Assembly (NCBI RefSeq): GCF_001456155.1
Contig: NZ_CP013293.1
Span: 930,001-994,000 of the forward strand
Origin: Chryseobacterium sp. IHB B 17019
GTDB lineage: Bacteria > Bacteroidota > Bacteroidia > Flavobacteriales > Weeksellaceae
DNA length: 64,000 bases
Reading direction: 5' to 3'
In this document: positions 19,239 through 27,236 of the stretch, one piece after another
Numbering within the stretch: position 1 is the stretch's first letter
Layout: every line of letters begins with the position of its first letter
Translations under genes and position numbers: made by a program
The notes under the pieces: model-generated
Database searches by the model: none
What the model was told of the DNA's origin: nothing
Seen by the model: the letters and a program-made list of their open reading frames with translations, nothing else

Positions 19239-20066
19239 TTAAGCTAATTTCTTGCCACACTGTTTGCAATAACGTGCATCATCATCAATATCTTCATTTC
19301 CGCATCTGTCACAGATCTTTTCCAGGTTTTGTCTTTTGTTTCTCATTTCGGCCGTTACAATTCCCGTCGGGACCGCAATAATCGAATAACCGGCCAGCAT
19401 TAGAATCACCGCAAAGAACTTCCCCATTGGAGTTATAGGAGAAACATCACCGTACCCAACGGTAGTTACCGTAACAACCGCCCAGTAAATCGCCTGAGGG
19501 ATTGTTTCAAATCCCGGTCGGCCGCCCTCCACCATAAACATCAGAGAACCGACAATCACTGAAAAGATAATCAGAAATAAAAGGAAAATATAAATTTTTC
19601 TTGAACTGTTCTTCAAAGCCCGTACAATGACGAAACCGTCGTTCATAAAATCCATAAGGTTGAAAACCCTGAAAACTCTCAGCATTCTCAGCATCCTGAA
19701 AATCAGGAAATATTTCGTAACCGGAAAAATTAAGCTTAGATAAAAAGGAACCAGCGCCAAAAAATCAATAATCCCGAAAAAACTGAAAATATAATTTTTT
19801 TTATTTTTCACAACCGCGATCCGGGACCAATATTCAGCCGTAAAGACAACGGATATGATCCACTCCATGATAATGAAAGTATAATGGAACTTTTTGTCCA
19901 GCTTCGGTACACTTTCCATCAGAATAATGAAGGTGCTGAGGAGAATTAAAGAAAGCAGGATGATATCAAACAGCTTTCCGAGCTTTGTATCGGAGCGATA
20001 AATTATTCTATAAAGGTGTCTTTTCCACAGCGCATCTTCGGGAACAAGGTTGTGTTCTCTTTCCAT
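19239..20066 (-). CDS. Voltage-gated potassium channel (ion transporter family) with C-terminal zinc ribbon
   Basis: A 275-residue inner-membrane channel subunit with six membrane segments. The S4 voltage sensor carries arginines spaced by three (Arg124, 127, 130, 133 in FRMLRMLRVFRVF). The pore loop has the K+ selectivity filter TTVGYGD at 201-207, and S6 shows the hinge region LAGYSIIAVPTGI. The C-terminal tail holds four cysteines as CxxC (252, 255) and CxxC (267, 270), a zinc-ribbon arrangement in place of the RCK domain used by many bacterial K+ channels. It would work as a tetramer. A 52-residue membrane protein follows 43 bp downstream and may be in the same unit. Confidence 0.92.
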   Translation of the reverse strand: MEREHNLVPEDALWKRHLYRIIYRSDTKLGKLFDIILLSLILLSTFIILMESVPKLDKKFHYTFIIMEWIISVVFTAEYWSRIAVVKNKKNYIFSFFGIIDFLALVPFYLSLIFPVTKYFLIFRMLRMLRVFRVFNLMDFMNDGFVIVRALKNSSRKIYIFLLFLIIFSVIVGSLMFMVEGGRPGFETIPQAIYWAVVTVTTVGYGDVSPITPMGKFFAVILMLAGYSIIAVPTGIVTAEMRNKRQNLEKICDRCGNEDIDDDARYCKQCGKKLA

Positions 20067-20315
20067 TCGGGTTTTATTTATTTCACATCTAAGTTAATAA
20101 TTTTAATGAATTAGTGATATAATTATTGTGGTAGGTATATTCTATAAATGTTAAAGGTTTTTTAATTCATTTATAGTGGAGTTATTACAGTTTAAAGTAA
20201 TGGTTTTCAGTGACTTAATTAATGTAAATTTACGAATAAAAAAAGACATATAAAAATATTTTTTTTAACATATTTTAACTTAAAGACTGTACTTTTATTC
20301 TACAAAACTAACATC

Positions 20316-21164
20316 ATGATAAAATTTTTTACATTAACGATCCCGATTTTCGTGTGCAGTCTTTTGTCAGCTCAAGTTGGGATCAACACTACCACTCCGA
20401 ACGGAGCATCAGTATTGGATATCAATTCAAATCAGAAAGGGATTTTAATCCCGCGTCTCACAGATGCAGACAGAAATACTAATTTAGCAGATAATGACCC
20501 GCTTACAGTCCCTCCTGCAGGTGTTGTCAACCCAAGTCTTACCAATGGTACACTTATCTTCAATACCACTTCCAATACCTTCCAGTATTGGGATGGCTCT
20601 ATCTGGAGACAGCTTTTTGTTACCACATCTTCTCAGGCAGGCAACGATGGCGTTGTCAAAGTGAATTCTGGAAACGCAAATGTAAAGCCTTCTCTTAACT
20701 TAGCAGCCTCAGGAAGCGGCTATGGACCTCGGCAACAGGTTGTATACACTGCGCCGCTGGTTTTCGCAGCGAGCCCTACGACAAGCTGGCCCGAAACTAC
20801 AATTCCTTTTCCGGGGCTGACCGCCAATATCTATACTTTGGCTACGGGAAAATGGAGAGAGAACGATATTTTAGGACAAGTGCATGTTTGGAGGCTTATT
20901 GCCAATGTTACTCCTGGTAACAATTCTTCCGGCTCGATTAAGGCTACTTTCAGAAACCCTGATTCAAATTTTGAGATTACTTCAATTCAGTTTGTACCAA
21001 GTGGTTCCAGCGGAGTCGGAAACCTGCTTACTTTTTACTTCTATACCATTGCAGATGCAGCAAGTCTTGATCCGGGAAGAGGATATCAGCTTTTTCTGGA
21101 ATCAGATTCCAGCTGTAATGTTTTAATAGATTCTTTTACCAGAGTCTCTCTGTTTAAAGATTAA
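20316..21164 (+). CDS. Secreted protein of unknown function
   Basis: A 282-residue protein with a signal peptide (about 1-19, LLSAQ). The region VGINTTTPNGASVLDINSNQ, followed by KGILIPRLT and then TLIFNTTSNTFQYWDGSIWR, is a recurrent opening module in Bacteroidota surface proteins, resembling the stem of phage tail-fibre-like proteins. The C-terminal half (about 130-282) is beta-rich and not recognised. There is no T9SS sorting domain, so it probably stays in the periplasm or outer membrane, or uses another route. It is a single-gene unit with its own terminator. Confidence 0.75.
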   Translation: MIKFFTLTIPIFVCSLLSAQVGINTTTPNGASVLDINSNQKGILIPRLTDADRNTNLADNDPLTVPPAGVVNPSLTNGTLIFNTTSNTFQYWDGSIWRQLFVTTSSQAGNDGVVKVNSGNANVKPSLNLAASGSGYGPRQQVVYTAPLVFAASPTTSWPETTIPFPGLTANIYTLATGKWRENDILGQVHVWRLIANVTPGNNSSGSIKATFRNPDSNFEITSIQFVPSGSSGVGNLLTFYFYTIADAASLDPGRGYQLFLESDSSCNVLIDSFTRVSLFKD

Positions 21165-21192
21165 TATTCTCAACTTAGTTTTTTTTTATGAC

Positions 21193-21219
21193 AATGAGCC
21201 TGAAAACGGCTCATTTTTT
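21193..21219 (+). terminator. Rho-independent terminator after secreted protein gene
   Basis: Stem AATGAGCC/GGCTCATT with a short loop, then six T. Confidence 0.85.
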
Positions 21220-21334
21220 ATATCTAATCCATTCTATTCTCAATCATCTAACCTCCATCTTCGATCTTCCAGCTTCCTTCCTTCTCAACCTCAATAAAAA
21301 TTAATATCTTCGCTAAAACTACAAATATTATTTA

Positions 21335-22432
21335 ATGAAGCTTAGAACTGTTATTTCAAAGATTGAAGAAAGAATACAAATACATCAGGCAGAAGATTTT
21401 GACAATGTAGGATTGCTGTGCGGATCATGGGATCGTGATGTGAGCGGTATTTTGGTTTGTCACGATGCGTTGGAAAATGTAGTGGATGAAGCCATTCAAA
21501 AAAACTGTAATTTGATAGTATGTTTTCACCCGATTATTTTTTCAGGGTTAAAATCTTTAACAGGGAAAAACTATGTTGAAAGGGCAGTTTTAAAAGCAAT
21601 CGAAAACAAAATCGCAATTTATGCCATTCACACTGCTTTTGATAATGATTTCTTTGGGGTAAACTGGGGAATCTGTAATCAATTGGGATTGAAAAATGTA
21701 AAGATTCTTCAGCCTAAAAAAAATAATCTAAAGCAATTAACGGTTTTCGTTCCAAAAGATCATTCCGAAAAAGTAAGGGAGGCACTTTTCTCAGCCGGAG
21801 CCGGAAACATCGGTTTTTACGACGAATGCAGCTTTACTATCAATGGAAACGGGACTTTCCGCCCGATAGAAGGCTCAAATCCTTTTTCAGGTCAGCAAAA
21901 TATTCGTGAAAACGCTGATGAGGACATGATTTCCGTAATTTTTGAAGATTATAAACAAGGTCAGATTGTTTCGGCGATGAAAAATGCGCATCCTTATGAA
22001 GAAGTTGCCCATCAGATTTACAGTCTGGATAATTCCAATCAATATTCTGGGCTGGGAATGTACGGCGATTTTGAAGAGCCGATGGAGGAGAAGTATTTCC
22101 TTAAATTTGTGAAAGAAAAATTCAATCTCGAAGTAATCAGGCATTCTGATTTTAATAATAAAAAAATTAAAAGAGTAGGGGTTTTAGGTGGTTCCGGAGC
22201 CAGTGGAATACGGTCTGCCATTTCCAGGAAATGTGATGCGTATCTTACCGGAGATGTGAAATACCACGATTTTTTCCTTGCTGAAGCAAAAATGCTGATC
22301 TGTGATATAGGGCATTTTGAGTCAGAACAATTTGTGACTCAACAATTATTTGAAATATTATCACAAAAATTTAGTACATTTGCAATCTCAAAATCTATTG
22401 AGAAAACAAACCCGGTAAATTATTTCATTTAA
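21335..22432 (+). CDS. Nif3-like dinuclear metal centre protein (YqfO/GTP cyclohydrolase I type 2 family)
   Basis: A 365-residue member of the Nif3 family, toroidal hexamers with a two-metal site whose biochemical role is still debated. Metal-site segments are VCFHPIIFSGLKSL (about 61-74), IHTAFDND (about 97-104) and, near the C-terminus, CDIGHFESEQF with a His and Glu. The first segment reads FHP where many homologues have HHP. It is the long form: about 105 residues (LKQLTVFVPKDHSEKVREAL onward) form the PII/CutA-like insert found in YqfO. The next gene starts 4 bp after the stop, and this pairing with the coiled-coil zinc-ribbon protein recurs in bacteria, so a shared operon is likely. Confidence 0.92.
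   Translation: MKLRTVISKIEERIQIHQAEDFDNVGLLCGSWDRDVSGILVCHDALENVVDEAIQKNCNLIVCFHPIIFSGLKSLTGKNYVERAVLKAIENKIAIYAIHTAFDNDFFGVNWGICNQLGLKNVKILQPKKNNLKQLTVFVPKDHSEKVREALFSAGAGNIGFYDECSFTINGNGTFRPIEGSNPFSGQQNIRENADEDMISVIFEDYKQGQIVSAMKNAHPYEEVAHQIYSLDNSNQYSGLGMYGDFEEPMEEKYFLKFVKEKFNLEVIRHSDFNNKKIKRVGVLGGSGASGIRSAISRKCDAYLTGDVKYHDFFLAEAKMLICDIGHFESEQFVTQQLFEILSQKFSTFAISKSIEKTNPVNYFI
22350..22382 (+). promoter_or_regulatory. Possible internal promoter in the 3' end of the Nif3-like gene
   Basis: TTG (22350-22352), 22-nt spacer, TACATTTG (22375-22382), matching the Bacteroidota consensus inside coding sequence, 54 bp before the next gene. It may give the second gene extra transcription. Such matches can occur by chance in AT-rich coding DNA. 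Confidence 0.35.
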
Positions 22433-22435
22433 AAT

Positions 22436-23212
22436 ATGGCAAAAACCAACGATATTTCAGTTGAAGAGAAGTTAAGAGCTTTATACGATTTGCAGATCAT
22501 TGATTCTAGATTGGACGAAATCCGAAATACAAGAGGAGAGTTGCCAATCGAAGTAGAGGATCTTGAGATTGAAATCGAAGGTCTTGAAAAAAGAGCTGAA
22601 AAGTTTCATGCAGATATCAAAGATCAGGATGATCAGATCAAAACAAAGCATGAGGTAATCAACCACGCAAAAGCTTTAATTGAAAAATACAAATCTCAAC
22701 AAGATAATGTAAGAAACAATAAAGAATTTGAGGCGTTGAGTAAAGAGATTGAATATCAAGAACTTGAGATTCAATTAGCTGAAAAAAGAATTAAAGAATT
22801 CGGTGCTAAAATCGGACACAAAAACGAAACTTTAAGCGAGTTGAACACAAAAATCGATGAGCTTAAAAATCACCTGAAATTCAAAAAAGAAGAATTGGAC
22901 GGTCTGATTTCTGAAACTCAGAAAGAAGAAGAATATTTAATTGAGCAATCTAAAGTATATGCAGCTAAAATCGACGAGAGATTAATAGCTTCTTACAACA
23001 GGATCAGAACAAACTCTCCAAACGGTCTTGCAGTAGTAGGATTGGAAAGAGGTGCTCCAAAAGGATCATTCTTCACAATTCCGCCACAAAAACAAATGGA
23101 AATCGCTCAGAGAAAGAAAATCATTATTGATGAGCATTCAGGAAAAATCCTTGTTGACGATGAGTTGGTAATGGAAGAAAACGAAAGAATGAAATCTGTG
23201 ATTAAATTTTAA
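22436..23212 (+). CDS. Coiled-coil protein of the C4 zinc-ribbon (zf-RING_7) family lacking all four cysteines
   Basis: A 258-residue protein. Residues 10-185 are a long antiparallel coiled coil rich in E, K and I. The C-terminal region aligns by eye with the C4 zinc-ribbon domain of this family (usual form GACGGC, then CEHCG). Here the four cysteines are replaced by Pro208, Ser211, Asp232 and Ser235 (RGAPKGSFFTIPPQ and IIDEHSGKIL), and the whole protein contains no cysteine. The fold signature IPPQ and RKKII is kept, so the domain is probably intact without zinc. It follows the Nif3-like gene by 4 bp, the usual family context. The molecular role of the family is not established. Confidence 0.88.
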   Translation: MAKTNDISVEEKLRALYDLQIIDSRLDEIRNTRGELPIEVEDLEIEIEGLEKRAEKFHADIKDQDDQIKTKHEVINHAKALIEKYKSQQDNVRNNKEFEALSKEIEYQELEIQLAEKRIKEFGAKIGHKNETLSELNTKIDELKNHLKFKKEELDGLISETQKEEEYLIEQSKVYAAKIDERLIASYNRIRTNSPNGLAVVGLERGAPKGSFFTIPPQKQMEIAQRKKIIIDEHSGKILVDDELVMEENERMKSVIKF

Positions 23213-23237
23213 TTTAATTACCGTTTTTTAAAAATAT

Positions 23238-23266
23238 AAGCTGTTTCTATTGAAGCAGCTTTTTTT
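23238..23266 (+). terminator. Rho-independent terminator after Nif3-like/zinc-ribbon operon
   Basis: Nine-bp stem AGCTGTTTC/GAAGCAGCT with one G-U pair and loop TATT, then a T run. Confidence 0.85.
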
Positions 23267-23296
23267 ATGCACTTTTTATTAAGTTATGGCGATATG

Positions 23297-23365
23297 TTTG
23301 TCATCCTGAAAGGATATCAATAACGCAATTTAACATCATAATTTAGATCCTTTTAAGATGACAAA
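23297..23365. repeat. Dispersed inverted-repeat element, TCATCCTGAAAGGAT family (copy 1)
   Basis: A 69-bp element whose ends are imperfect inverted repeats: left arm begins TTTGTCATCCTGAAAGGAT, right arm ends with the complement of TTTGTCATCTTAAAAGGATC. The same arm sequence recurs at 54658-54676 and, inverted, at 54781-54797. No ORF lies inside. It resembles a REP/MITE-like unit. Confidence 0.7.
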
Positions 23366-23430
23366 GTACCGTTTTTAGTTTGTGTAATTAATCAAGAGAA
23401 TTAGCATGCAAGTAATCAATCTTTAAAAAT

Positions 23431-23459
23431 AAAAAAACCGCTCCAAAATTGAAGCGGCT
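23431..23459 (-). terminator. Rho-independent terminator after long-chain acyl-CoA ligase gene
   Basis: On the minus strand, stem GCCGCTTC/GGAGCGGT (with a central mismatch) is followed by seven T, a few bases after the stop. Confidence 0.8.
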
Positions 23460-23464
23460 CTATT

Positions 23465-25243
23465 TTATCCCTGATGATCATACATCTTGTTGTAAAGATC
23501 AATGAATTTCTCTTTAATTGCTTTTCTTTTAAGCTTCAAAGTAGGTGTTAAAAGTCCTGCTTCAATACTCCAGATTTCAGGGGTCAATTCAATTTTTTTG
23601 ATTTGCTCCCAGTGTCCGAGATGTTCATTGATATCGTCAATTTCCTTTTTGATTCTTTCCTTTAATTCCTGGCTTTTTGCGATTTCCTGTGGCGTTGAGC
23701 CGATGCTTAAATTATTTCTCATGGCCCAGCTTTTTGCAAATTCAAAATCAGGCTGTACCAATGCAGTTGGCATTTTTTCTCCATCGCCTACTACCATGAT
23801 CTGCTCAATAAACTTTGAAGCTTTAGCTAAATTTTCAATTGTCTGGGGAGCAATATATTTTCCTCCGGATGTTTTGAACATTTCCTTTTTACGGTCTGTG
23901 ATCTGTAAAAATCCCTCTGAATCAACATGTCCGATGTCTCCGGTTTTAAAGTAGCCGTCTTCTGTAAATGTTTCATTGGTCATTTCCTCATTTTTAAAAT
24001 AACCTTTAAAAACGGATGGTCCTTTTACTGTTATTTCGCCATCTTCCTGAATTTTCACATCCAGATTATCTAATGGCAAGCCAACGGTCCCGATTTTTAT
24101 CTTCTCAAAGCTGTTTACTGAAATTACGGGTGAAGTTTCTGTCAGTCCATATCCCTCAAGAATAGGGATTCCGGCATTTTGAAACATTAAATTTAATCTT
24201 GTAGACAAAGCTGCAGATCCGGAAACCAATGTAATGATTTCGCCTCCCAAACCTTCTCTCCATTTTTTAAACACCAGTTTATCAGCAATGATCTCCTGCA
24301 ATCCTGAAGGCTTTGAAACGGTTTTCTTTTTAGAAATTAAATCTAATGCCCAGAAGAATATTTTCTGTTTTAAACCTCCTGCAGATGAGCCTGTTGCATA
24401 AATTTTATCATAAACCTTTTCCACAAGCCTTGGAACGACACTCATGTAATGTGGTTTCACCTCTTTCACATTTTCACCCATTTTTTCAATACTTTCAGCG
24501 AAGTAAATCGAAAAACCGTTGTATTGGAAAAGATAAAATAGCATTCTTTCGAAAATATGGCAGATCGGAAGGAAGCTCAATACTCTGGTATCCTTATAAT
24601 CAAGACTTTTTTTCTTCGGAATTCTCGGCATTGAGCCTAATACATTGGAAACAATATTGTGATGGGTCAGCATGACGCCCTTCGGTTTTCCTGTAGTTCC
24701 TGAAGTATAGATAATGGTCGCCAGATCTTCAGGATTAATGGTATTGGCTAGATCTTCCACTTCGATTTGGGTAGAATCATCCTCTCCGAGATCAAGGATT
24801 TCTTTCCAGTTGGCGGCTCCGGTAATCTGTTCAAAGGTAAATATGCCCTGTAATGACGGGATATTGTGCTTTACTTTCATCACTTTGCTTAGAAGATCCT
24901 TATCGGACACAAAGCAGTATTTGATTTCGGCATTATTAAAGATAAATTCATAATCTTCCGCAGAAATACTTGGATAAACAGGTACGGAAACTACCCCGAT
25001 CTGTGAAAGCCCAAGATCCATAATTGCCCATTCTGTACGGGAGTTTGTGGTAATTAAAGCGATTTTATCTCCAGGTTTTATACCTAGTTTTAAAAGTCCT
25101 CTTGATATTTTATTTCCTTCATTAATAAACTCCTGCGTCGAAGTTTTTTTCCATTCGCCATGATATTTGGTAACAAACATATCCGCCTTGGGATAATTTT
25201 CTAAAGCATAATGAGGTATATCGAATAATCTTTTGATTGTCAT
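23465..25243 (-). CDS. Long-chain fatty acid-CoA ligase (AMP-dependent synthetase)
   Basis: A 592-residue adenylate-forming enzyme that activates fatty acids with ATP and CoA. The P-loop-like motif TIIYTSGTTGKPKGVMLTHH, the A5 motif GYGLTETSPV, the TGDIGHVDSEGF ATP-binding motif and the DRKKEMFKTSGGKYIAPQ hinge are all present in order. The length and the large insertion before GYGLTET fit the long-chain type found in Bacteroidota. It is divergent from an acyl-CoA dehydrogenase gene 258 bp away, consistent with shared fatty acid catabolism, although no common operator was recognised in between. Confidence 0.93.
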   Translation of the reverse strand: MTIKRLFDIPHYALENYPKADMFVTKYHGEWKKTSTQEFINEGNKISRGLLKLGIKPGDKIALITTNSRTEWAIMDLGLSQIGVVSVPVYPSISAEDYEFIFNNAEIKYCFVSDKDLLSKVMKVKHNIPSLQGIFTFEQITGAANWKEILDLGEDDSTQIEVEDLANTINPEDLATIIYTSGTTGKPKGVMLTHHNIVSNVLGSMPRIPKKKSLDYKDTRVLSFLPICHIFERMLFYLFQYNGFSIYFAESIEKMGENVKEVKPHYMSVVPRLVEKVYDKIYATGSSAGGLKQKIFFWALDLISKKKTVSKPSGLQEIIADKLVFKKWREGLGGEIITLVSGSAALSTRLNLMFQNAGIPILEGYGLTETSPVISVNSFEKIKIGTVGLPLDNLDVKIQEDGEITVKGPSVFKGYFKNEEMTNETFTEDGYFKTGDIGHVDSEGFLQITDRKKEMFKTSGGKYIAPQTIENLAKASKFIEQIMVVGDGEKMPTALVQPDFEFAKSWAMRNNLSIGSTPQEIAKSQELKERIKKEIDDINEHLGHWEQIKKIELTPEIWSIEAGLLTPTLKLKRKAIKEKFIDLYNKMYDHQG

Positions 25244-25501
25244 GATTTTTTTAAGTATAGTTAAAGGAATTTTAAATATAAGAATTTTTTTGATTAGAAG
25301 TTAGTAGGAAATCACATTTTCACCCGGATAATTAGAAAAAAGATAATACAAAGGCGTTGATATGGAGATTTGAATATAATTATTATTCATTAAAATTTAT
25401 TTTAATCTGCTAATTTTTAATTACTAAGTTCTAACTTCCAATTCTATTTCCAGATTTGCTCAAAAAGTGTAAATTAGCGACCATCTAATTATTCAATTTT
25501 T

Positions 25502-26641
25502 ATGGACTTTAATTTATCAGAAGAACAGCTGATGATTCAGCAGGCGGCAAGGGATTTTGCGCAGAACGAATTATTACCGGAAGTAATCGAGAGGGACCGC
25601 GACCAGAAGTTTCCTGCAGAACAGGTAAAGAAAATGGGTGAAATGGGACTTTTGGGAATGATGGTAGATCCTAAATACGGTGGCGCAGGAATGGACAGCG
25701 TTTCTTATGTTTTGGCGATGGAGGAGATTGCAAAAATTGATGCTTCTGCAGCTGTTGTAATGTCTGTAAACAATTCATTGGTATGTGCAGGACTTGAAAA
25801 ATTCGCTTCTGAAGAGCAAAAGGTGAAATACCTTACTCCTCTTGCAAGCGGACAGGTAATCGGGGCTTTTGCCTTGTCTGAGCCTGAAGCCGGATCTGAT
25901 GCTACATCCCAGAAAACTACTGCGGAAGACAAAGGAGATTATTACCTTTTGAATGGTATCAAAAACTGGATCACAAACGGTGGAACAGCGTCTTACTATA
26001 TCGTCATTGCACAAACGGATCCTGAGAAAAAACATAAAGGAATCAACGCATTCATCGTTGAAAGAGGATGGGAAGGTTTTGAAATCGGCCCAAAAGAAGA
26101 TAAGTTGGGAATCAGAGGAAGTGATACGCATTCTTTGATCTTCAACAACGTAAAAGTACCGAAGGAAAACAGAATCGGGGAAGATGGTTTCGGATTCAAT
26201 TTTGCGATGGCTGTACTGAACGGAGGAAGAATCGGTATTGCTTCTCAGGCCTTAGGTATCGCTTCAGGAGCTTATGAATTGGCTTTAAAATATGCTAAAA
26301 CAAGAAAAGCTTTCAAAACTGAAATTATCAATCACCAGGCTATTGCTTTCAAATTAGCCGATATGGCAACTCAAATTATGGCTGCAAGAATGCTTTGCTA
26401 CAAAGCGGCTGTAGAAAAAGACGCCGGAAAAGATATTTCCGAAATTGGGGCTATGGCAAAGTTATATTCTTCTCAAGTGGCGATGGATACAACGATTGAA
26501 GCAGTACAGATCCACGGTGGATACGGATATGTAAAAGAATATCACGTAGAAAGAATGATGAGGGATGCGAAAATCACCCAAATCTATGAAGGAACTTCTG
26601 AAATCCAGAAAATTGTGATTTCCAGAAGTATTTCAAAATAA
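25502..26641 (+). CDS. Acyl-CoA dehydrogenase
   Basis: A 379-residue flavoenzyme that makes the alpha-beta double bond of acyl-CoA in beta-oxidation or branched-chain amino acid breakdown. It shows the flavin signature GAFALSEPEAGSDATS (about 120-135), NGIKNWITNGG, and the C-terminal motif QIYEGTSEIQ with catalytic Glu363, the position used by short/medium-chain enzymes. Length is exactly typical. It is followed 16 bp later by a small membrane protein gene and a shared terminator, so the two form an operon. The divergent acyl-CoA ligase supports a role in fatty acid use. Confidence 0.95.
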   Translation: MDFNLSEEQLMIQQAARDFAQNELLPEVIERDRDQKFPAEQVKKMGEMGLLGMMVDPKYGGAGMDSVSYVLAMEEIAKIDASAAVVMSVNNSLVCAGLEKFASEEQKVKYLTPLASGQVIGAFALSEPEAGSDATSQKTTAEDKGDYYLLNGIKNWITNGGTASYYIVIAQTDPEKKHKGINAFIVERGWEGFEIGPKEDKLGIRGSDTHSLIFNNVKVPKENRIGEDGFGFNFAMAVLNGGRIGIASQALGIASGAYELALKYAKTRKAFKTEIINHQAIAFKLADMATQIMAARMLCYKAAVEKDAGKDISEIGAMAKLYSSQVAMDTTIEAVQIHGGYGYVKEYHVERMMRDAKITQIYEGTSEIQKIVISRSISK

Positions 26642-26657
26642 GCTAAAACATTTTATC

Positions 26658-27023
26658 ATGAAAAAATCTTTGTGGATCACGCTGGGTATAGTATTTCTTT
26701 TATTAGGAGTATTTGTCTGGTATAAATATTTCTTCGTTTTCGGAGAAGGAGTAAAATCCGGATACCTGAATTATGCCATCAAAAAAGGGTACGTTTTCAA
26801 AACTTATGAAGGCAAGCTGATTCAGGAAGGTTTCGGAAGGGGAAAAACCGGAAGTATTACAAGCTATGAATTTGAATTTTCCGTTTCAGATTCTGAGGTT
26901 TTCAAACAATTGGAAATGAACAGTGGAAAAACTTTCGATCTTCATTACAAAGAATACAAAGGAGCTTTGCCCTGGAGAGGAAACACAAAGTATGTCGTAG
27001 ATAAAATAGTCAATATGAAATAG
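26658..27023 (+). CDS. Membrane-anchored protein of unknown function (121 aa)
   Basis: A 121-residue protein with one N-terminal membrane helix (about residues 6-28, LWITLGIVFLLLGVFVWYKY) and a small polar beta-rich domain (GYVFKTYEGKLIQEGFGRG, KTFDLHYKEYKGALPWRGNT). It lies 16 bp after the acyl-CoA dehydrogenase and ends just before a terminator, so it is co-transcribed with it. Similar short proteins occur in Flavobacteriia but I do not recognise a named function. The domain most likely faces the periplasm. Confidence 0.75.
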   Translation: MKKSLWITLGIVFLLLGVFVWYKYFFVFGEGVKSGYLNYAIKKGYVFKTYEGKLIQEGFGRGKTGSITSYEFEFSVSDSEVFKQLEMNSGKTFDLHYKEYKGALPWRGNTKYVVDKIVNMK

Positions 27024-27024
27024 T

Positions 27025-27050
27025 AAAAGGCTCTCGGATGAGAGCCTTTT
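27025..27050 (+). terminator. Rho-independent terminator after acyl-CoA dehydrogenase operon
   Basis: Perfect 11-bp stem (AAAAGGCTCTC/GAGAGCCTTTT), loop GGAT, immediately after the stop. The tail is only the T-rich end of the stem. Confidence 0.8.
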
Positions 27051-27236
27051 ACATTACACACGAACCACAAAATATTATATATTGTTTATTCTTTGATGGA
27101 ATTATTTGAGCTTAGTTAAAAAATGATATTCAAATTTTTTAATGTTTAACCGAAATTATAAATAATATTTTTTCTAAAAACGGGGTTTTGATTAAAATAT
27201 TATTAAAAATAAAATTGTCAGAAAGCTGATAAATAA

